From: Leishmania infantum JPCM5
Lineage: Eukaryota > Euglenozoa > Kinetoplastea > Trypanosomatida > Trypanosomatidae
DNA: 64,000 nucleotides
Direction: 5' to 3'
NCBI RefSeq assembly: GCF_000002875.2
Contig: NC_009412.2
Location: 509,001-573,000, forward strand
Both the position numbers and the translations under genes were made by a program. Every line of letters starts with the position of its first letter. Positions within the stretch are counted from its first letter, which is position 1. A model generated the notes under the pieces. That model saw only the letters and a list, made by a program, of their open reading frames with translations, was not told where the DNA came from and did no database searches. Below are positions 59,066-64,000 of the stretch, one piece after another.

Positions 59066-59952
59066 GAAGACTGAATTTTTACCACGCCATCGTGGGCATC
59101 TTCTTCGGACCGGGGCTCACACATGGTTGTCTTCGTTTTGAGTTTTCATCCTGGTTTTTTTTTTTTGCGTGGGTGGACTTTTTGTTGTCGCTGCTTCGCC
59201 TCTGTTGTGCTCATTAACATCTCCGCGGCTGCTGCTCGTTGCCTCCGTCATGGGATGTGGTTGGGTTTGTTTGTTGCGCCTGTTTGTACGCGCGCGTTTC
59301 TTGTGTTACTGTTGTGATTTTACTTGTGACTAATATGCTCCCTTACAGAGTGGTGATGGGGTGGGGGAATGTGCCCGGGCCCCGTGTATCCGATGGTGCT
59401 TTTCTCGCAGTCCTCACCGCCGAAGAAGCTGCTTTTCGTTGCTATCGGCCTTGCCAACTAACGAGCCTATTGGTCTATGGATGTGGGGTCGGCTCCACTG
59501 TACCGCAGCGGTGCCGCACACTCTTCCTCCTCACAAAGAACTGAAAAACGATGTGATTGCTGTTGTCCATGTCTCCTCTCGGAGGTGGCACACCAAAGCA
59601 TACCCTCCTCACATCCAAATGACGTGTCTCAGCGATGTGCTTTCGAGCGTCGTGTGGAGCACTCATCATCCGTTACTCGTCTTCTCGGGATCCCCCCTCT
59701 TCGTCCCTGTTACCACCCTCATCCCTCTTTCATCGTCGACTACTCACATACACGCGCACAGGTCTCACGCCATCTGATTCCCCCCCCCTTCCTTCCCTCC
59801 CCCGCCTCCTACGCCAGCCCTTGCCTTTCGCCTTGATTGTGTGTGCTTGTGCGCGTTTCTTTGTCTCTTCGTCCCCTTATTGTAGCCACAGCTGCGCCCC
59901 CTCCCCCCTCTGCCGCCTGGTCACTCCTCCTTATCGCATCCTTCACATCCTC
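59066..59952. other. Intergenic region upstream of DUF423 protein 1
   Basis: No gene is seen. T-runs occur near 59157 and C/T-rich sequence from about 59690 to 59940 probably contains the splice acceptor. Confidence 0.55.
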
Positions 59953-60369
59953 ATGTCAGCCTGCATCCGTACTGCTCTCTCCGGCACTAACGTGCCGATG
60001 ATGGCCGCGGGGCTCTCTGGCGGCCTCGGTGTGGTGCTCGGTGCCCTCGGCTCGCACGCGTTTCTCGAGCTTATGGACACGAACCAGTTTAAGGCGTACA
60101 ACATAGCGAACCAGTACCACCTCGTCCATTCCGTGGCGATGCTTGTGGTGGCGGCGATAGCGCCCCGCGTCGCAGAGCCGGCCGCTACCCACTTCCGTCG
60201 CGCCTATGCCCTCTTCGCCTGTGGCACAGTGGTGATGGCTAGCTCGCGCTACATCTACAGCACGGTACACAAGCCACACTTCCTGAGCAAGCTCCCCACT
60301 GTGGGTGGTGCGATGCTCGCGGCCGGATGGGTGTGCGTCGCTCTTGGCGGCTCCGTCACGAAGCACTAG
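59953..60369 (+). CDS. DUF423 family small membrane protein
   Basis: A 138-residue protein matching the DUF423 pattern. A glycine-rich first membrane segment (AAGLSGGLGVVLGALGSHAF) carries the hallmark GALG-x-HA. This is followed by YNIANQYHLVHSVAMLVVAA (the Y-x-x-x-H segment), another hydrophobic stretch (YALFACGTVVMAS), SRYIYS, and a final helix (VGGAMLAAGWVCVALGGS). The family is widespread in bacteria and eukaryotes as about 120-residue, four-helix inner-membrane-type proteins without a defined activity. The open frame extends to 59635. I use ATG 59953 because it gives family length and the upstream residues look like translated UTR. A divergent paralogue follows at 62600. Confidence 0.88.
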   Translation: MSACIRTALSGTNVPMMAAGLSGGLGVVLGALGSHAFLELMDTNQFKAYNIANQYHLVHSVAMLVVAAIAPRVAEPAATHFRRAYALFACGTVVMASSRYIYSTVHKPHFLSKLPTVGGAMLAAGWVCVALGGSVTKH

Positions 60370-62599
60370 GAAGAAAGAGAAGCGGTGCCCTGCGCATGGC
60401 AAGCAAGGAGAGAGAGCGGAAAGGCAAGCGTGCATTGCTCGCACTTAAAATGCGGCAGCGTTGGTTGCTCTGCACCCTCTCCCTGCCTCGATTCCTGTCA
60501 AGGGTAGAGGGACGCGCACGTGGGCCGGAATGGGAGCAAGAGGGAGGGACGGTGATGAGGATGCCGAAGCAAGCGGAAGAAACAAGTTGGGAGGGAGAGA
60601 AAAAGATGGGATAGAAGATGTGGAGGAAGTAGCACTCAAGTGAGAATCGATGCCGTGCGCCGCTGCAAAACAGGCGGCGGCAGACCTCTTTTTCTTCGTC
60701 TTTCTGTTGCTGATAACGCTCATTCCCCCCACCCTCTCCTCACCTCGCCCTCTTTTTTTTCACGTGCGCTGCTTAGCGTGTACACGTGCACATGGGGTTT
60801 GCGCGTCGCTCGCTACAATGAGCACACGCACAAGTCCGAAAAGGGCAGATATTGACGTTTTTTGTGTGTGTATGTGGGTCTTCCCGACGTTCCCTTTCTG
60901 TCCTCATCCCCCCTTTGCTGTCGTCTGTGTCTTTTGCTCGTGCTGATGTTGGAGTGCGTCCAACAGCACCGACACTTCGCGGGAACATTGACGAAGCTCC
61001 CATCCTGCCCCCTCCCCTTTCGGAAAACGGGGGGAGAAGAGGTGCAGCATCTTCGCTTGGCGCCGTGCGTCGGCTTATTTCGTATATTTCGCGTGTGTGT
61101 GTGTGTGTGTTTTGTGCGCCTCCTTCTATTTTCGATATTTGCGAGCGTGATGGCGGTAATCTTATTTTTCTCGCGTGTGCGTGTGCGTTGTTGTTCTCCA
61201 ATGATGATGGTGATGGGGCGCTGATTGACTGTCATCGCTCTTGTTGTATTTTCCTTGTCATGAGCGGTTTGGCTGTGAGAGATGACGAAAGCGAAAGGGA
61301 GAGTACCGCGGTGGCGGGGAGAGTGAGCGTAGCACGCCTGGGAGGGAGGGAGGAGGCTGCTGTGTGGTACCGACGCGTTCGCTTGTGCGGCTGAGGCCAC
61401 CTTTTTGCGAGGGTGGGCAGTTGCAGCCGTGGCACACGTGGCATCTCGCACCCCCTCCCAACCCGAAACCTGCACGTGGTCATTCAGTGTCCCATCCTTG
61501 AAAACTCGCGCCTCGATGATTGCCCTCCGAAACGTAGCGGGAAAAACGACGCTCCTGCAAAAAAAAGGAAAAAGTCTATACACACATATACATATATATA
61601 TAAACAAGAGCGAAAGAATGCCAGGACACAAGCGGTGCTCCGACACGCCGTGGACGAGCATAGGATAGCGAGTGCGACGCAAAAAAAAAACTCTAAAAGA
61701 AAAAGAGGGAGGGAGAACAACGTGTTGTGATCGGCAATCACCAACGTAGAAAAATGCGGTCAGCAACCGGAGGCGAGCGGGTAGGAGGAATGCGCCATTT
61801 CGTTGATCGCTTGCTCACATGCACCTGGCATCGCCCATGGCAAAGCAATATAAAAAAAATGAGAAAGTGAGTACTCGGCAGATGTCGAGATCGCACGGCA
61901 GCTCGTGAAGGACGTGTCTGTGTTCGTGTCTTTGCCTCAGCGTCTGCCACTAGCGCAATGTGGTGTCTTCTCTTTCTTGCTTTGGGGGGCTTCTTGTTTC
62001 TTCGCTTTCATCTCGCCCGTTGTGTTCGCATGCGCGCACCTCCCTCTCTGATTTTTTCCCTCCGTGATGAATGGTTGTAGTTGGAGCTCATAATGCCGCG
62101 CGTAGGCGCACTGAAGCAAGGGCAAGCAAAACGTAAGGAAGCGACATCGCAACGATATCTTGTTGACGTTCACTTGCACTCGCAAACATAGACGCCCAAG
62201 CGCACATTCCGCTACTCCGCTCTGTACCTTCAACCCTTCTCTGAGCACCCGTCTTGGCTGAAGTGCACGGGCTTCCCTCGACAGAGGGGCAAAATCGGCT
62301 AGCTAGCTATCACGCGTGCCATTTTGGATCGGGTTTTCATGCCACAATTTATGGCCTCCTCCCACTCACCTGTCCCTGCCCTCCCCTCTCAACCCGCCTC
62401 CTTGCTGCCTATACACACACACACACACACCTCTCTCTTGCGCAATCAACATGACGTGAAGGTTCTCTTCACGACAGCACTCACACGCAGACACGTTCTA
62501 AAAATAGTGCACCTCACACCGAGACAGCCTCCCCACTGCCCGCAGCGCCGCATACCTCCACACACAGTGCAACGTCAGCATTTGTCAGAGCTTGTAAAG
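60370..62599. other. Spacer between the two DUF423-like genes
   Basis: No gene is seen. T-runs, GT-rich stretches (61095-61111), TA-rich sequence near 61590, A-runs at 61568 and 61681, and a CA run at 62411-62430 are present. One stretch (60380-60640) is purine-rich. Confidence 0.55.
62411..62430. repeat. CA microsatellite
   Basis: About 10 CA units shortly upstream of the second DUF423-like gene. Confidence 0.9.
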
Positions 62600-62998
62600 A
62601 TGATGTCTCTGAAGACCGCTCATGTGCCCATAATCCTCGTGGGTTGCGTTGGTCTCTCCAGTTTTGCGATGGATGCCCTTGGCGCGCGCCTTCAGACGAA
62701 GATGAGCATGCGCCAGCGCCGCTCTTGGCTGACGGCGAATCAATACCACATGGTCCACACAGTGGCTCTGGCGGCTATTGCTTGGATGATGACGCTGGCA
62801 AAGGAGTCTCCCGAGGCGTCCTCGCGACTCAGCAAGGGCTTCTACCTGGTACTAGCCGGGGCCCTTGGATTTGCCGGCTCCATCTACTCGCTGTGCCTCC
62901 GCATCTGCCCCAAGTTTATGGGCCCGCTCACCCCCACCAGTGGGCTTGTGCTGGTGCTGGGGTGGACAAACGTGGCACTGGCGGGCCTGTACTGGTGA
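62600..62998 (+). CDS. Divergent DUF423-like small membrane protein
   Basis: A 132-residue protein sharing the layout of the 59953 gene: a first hydrophobic segment (VPIILVGCVGLSSFAMDALG-type), the conserved ANQYHMVHTVALAAIAW (compare ANQYHLVHSVAMLVVAA), a third segment (FYLVLAGALGFAGSIYS), and a last helix (TSGLVLVLGWTNVALAGLYW). The GALG-x-HA hallmark of the first copy is replaced by DALGARL, so part of the family signature is lost while the second signature is kept. Function is unknown; subfunctionalisation after duplication is inferred. The frame is open from 62324, but the residues before 62600 resemble translated UTR. It is the last + strand gene in the window. Confidence 0.8.
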   Translation: MMSLKTAHVPIILVGCVGLSSFAMDALGARLQTKMSMRQRRSWLTANQYHMVHTVALAAIAWMMTLAKESPEASSRLSKGFYLVLAGALGFAGSIYSLCLRICPKFMGPLTPTSGLVLVLGWTNVALAGLYW

Positions 62999-63184
62999 CG
63001 AGAGAAGGCAAAGCAAGGAGAGCACCAAAGGACGAGAGCAACGATAGCATATACGGAGAGAGGTGCTGTGAAGACGTCGCTTTCGAGCGTCTTGAGGGAA
63101 GGGTTATTATTCGTGTTGTTCTGTTCTTCGTTTGCGAGGAGTCGGCTACGTTGAGCATCGTAACTGCTGTTGCTGCGCCGCTCT
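62999..63184. other. Probable convergent strand-switch region
   Basis: The interval between the last + strand gene and the first minus-strand gene. In trypanosomatids, convergent switches mark ends of polycistronic transcription. No tRNA gene was recognised here. Confidence 0.45.
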
Positions 63185-63439
63185 TCACCATATCCCCTGC
63201 ATCTGATCACGCTCGCTGAGGTACAGCGCTTGGAGGAGGAGACTCGGGTAGAAGTGGGTCTGGGGAAGGGCCTGAGGTGGTGTCCGTGGCTCGTAGTCTG
63301 GCTCACTGGTTGAACTTTTCTTTTCCGGTGCACGCATGCGTTTGTCTTTCCATAGCTGTTCCCGCTGCGCGTTGTACTCCTCCGCAAGTGCATCGGTGCC
63401 TCTGTTGTTGCGGTTGGAGGGGTGGTTCCTGTCGGACAT
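63185..63439 (-). CDS. Small hypothetical protein on the minus strand
   Basis: An 84-residue frame beginning MSDRNHPSNRNNRGTDALAE and ending YLSERDQMQGIW. Codons read on the minus strand are mostly G/C at the third position, which is the coding signature of the confirmed genes. The minus-strand stretch CCTTTCTCCCTCTCAG upstream is a good splice acceptor (AG at 63516-63515). An in-frame ATG at 63508 would add 23 residues (including HIYIYICAS from a TA repeat); I prefer 63439. The protein is hydrophilic with no recognised domain or membrane segment. Its orientation against all other genes suggests that the transcription unit changes here. Confidence 0.5.
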   Translation of the reverse strand: MSDRNHPSNRNNRGTDALAEEYNAQREQLWKDKRMRAPEKKSSTSEPDYEPRTPPQALPQTHFYPSLLLQALYLSERDQMQGIW

Positions 63440-63457
63440 ATTTTCAAGGCTTGCGCA

Positions 63458-63472
63458 TATATATATATATAT
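63458..63472. repeat. TA microsatellite
   Basis: A run of TA units within GCGCATATATATATATATAT, self-complementary, located in the probable 5' UTR of the minus-strand gene. Confidence 0.8.
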
Positions 63473-63514
63473 GTGCGTCTGTGTCCTCCTCTTTACGCAG
63501 CCGTCCATCAGAGC

Positions 63515-63531
63515 CTGAGAGGGAGAAAGGC
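63515..63531 (-). promoter_or_regulatory. Probable minus-strand trans-splice acceptor
   Basis: On the minus strand CCTTTCTCCCTCTCAG precedes the ATG at 63508 by only a few nucleotides. A pyrimidine tract on this strand is unusual for the window and supports minus-strand transcription at the right end. Confidence 0.5.
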
Positions 63532-64000
63532 GAAGCGCCTGCCGTCAAGTGTTTTGCATGGTTGTATGGGCCTATGTCGGAGAAAAAGCTTCACCCTTGC
63601 CATCGCTCGTGAGCTCGCGTTCGGGTCGCTCTTGGTCAAGGGCGTGGTTAAGTTGATGGTGTCAATGGTGTGCCGGTCATTATGTGCAATGGCCTCCGCG
63701 TTGCACCTCCCCTCTTTTTCGTTTACGCTTGGCCCTTCCTTCGCTGCTTGGATGTCTTTTGCCGGACTCTCTCGCACACACCCGGGCCCTCTCTGCCTCT
63801 GCCTCTTCACAAGCTTTTTTTTTTCACGGGGAGGGGAAAGTGGAGATGCCCGTCTCCCCCCCTCCTTGTTCGAACTCATCAAGTTCAGGAATAAAGGACA
63901 AAGAAGGGGCAGGTATTTCGTGGAGGCAGACTCAAAGGGAGGCGTGGTAGGCGGTGAGGTAGAGGTGGGCGGAAGGAGGACAGAGGGGGATGGGGCGGGG
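63532..64000. other. Right-end region, purine-rich on the + strand at its end
   Basis: No gene is seen. From about 63890 the + strand is G/A-rich (so the minus strand is C/T-rich), the reverse of the spacers elsewhere in the window. This is consistent with minus-strand genes continuing beyond the edge. Confidence 0.5.

Noticed and set aside
63508..63882. 124-codon minus-strand frame beside the small minus-strand gene
   Set aside because: Weak coding composition, and it overlaps the putative splice acceptor and UTR of the small gene.
63868..63892. GTTCGAACTC resembling a tRNA B box
   Set aside because: No A box, acceptor stem or anticodon arm can be built around it.
1..64000. CRISPR arrays, bacterial operons, ribosome binding sites, insertion sequences
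   Set aside because: The window is eukaryotic (trypanosomatid). The regular short repeats are microsatellites without spacers, and no transposase-type gene is present.

Overview
The window is nuclear DNA of a trypanosomatid, most likely Leishmania or a close relative. The coding blocks are intronless and rich in G/C at third codon positions. They are separated by long C/T-rich spacers carrying polypyrimidine tracts followed by AG (trans-splice acceptors), GT, CA and TA microsatellites, and degenerate SIDER/DIRE retroposons. Nearly every gene lies on the + strand, as expected for one polycistronic transcription unit. One short minus-strand gene near the right edge suggests that a convergent strand switch begins at about 63.0 kb. 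From memory the gene order (HAD hydrolases, amastins, CCCH zinc finger, DNA polymerase kappa array, syntaxin) recalls Leishmania chromosome 28, but I could not check this. || Layout. (1) 0-11.7 kb: a tandem array of Cof-type HAD phosphatases (the end of one at 2-208, then 1420, 5050, 7861 and 10409), with a decayed unknown gene at 3373-4360. (2) 11.7-22.2 kb: an ingi/L1Tc-like DIRE remnant and two divergent amastins with long N-terminal extensions, each followed by an almost identical SIDER block. (3) 22.2-29.2 kb: a gene-free C/T-rich stretch of over 5 kb, then a CCCH zinc-finger protein. (4) 32.4-47.5 kb: four DNA polymerase kappa paralogues with different fates. They are an intact enzyme with a PIP box; an intact enzyme with a mitochondrial-type presequence; a frameshifted pseudogene; and a long intact paralogue that has lost most catalytic residues. 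(5) 49.1-54.2 kb: a WD40-like protein and a double AAA ATPase. (6) 55.0-59.1 kb: two defective copies of a Qa-SNARE (syntaxin). They share about 730 bp of nearly identical sequence; one has a 1-nt frameshift, the other lacks both ends. (7) 59.9-63.0 kb: two DUF423-like small membrane proteins. (8) 63.2 kb onward: a minus-strand small gene. || A separate dispersed repeat of about 290-335 bp occurs four times (about 6.8, 13.4, 16.6 and 35.9 kb). All copies have the same orientation, the same 3' end and different 5' ends, which resembles a short retroposon. || The strongest candidates for something undescribed are the catalytically degenerate polymerase kappa paralogue at 45270-47447, the complementary pair of damaged syntaxin copies, and the one-orientation 300-bp repeat family. 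Start codons were chosen from paralogue alignment and nearby splice-acceptor signals; alternatives are stated where they matter.
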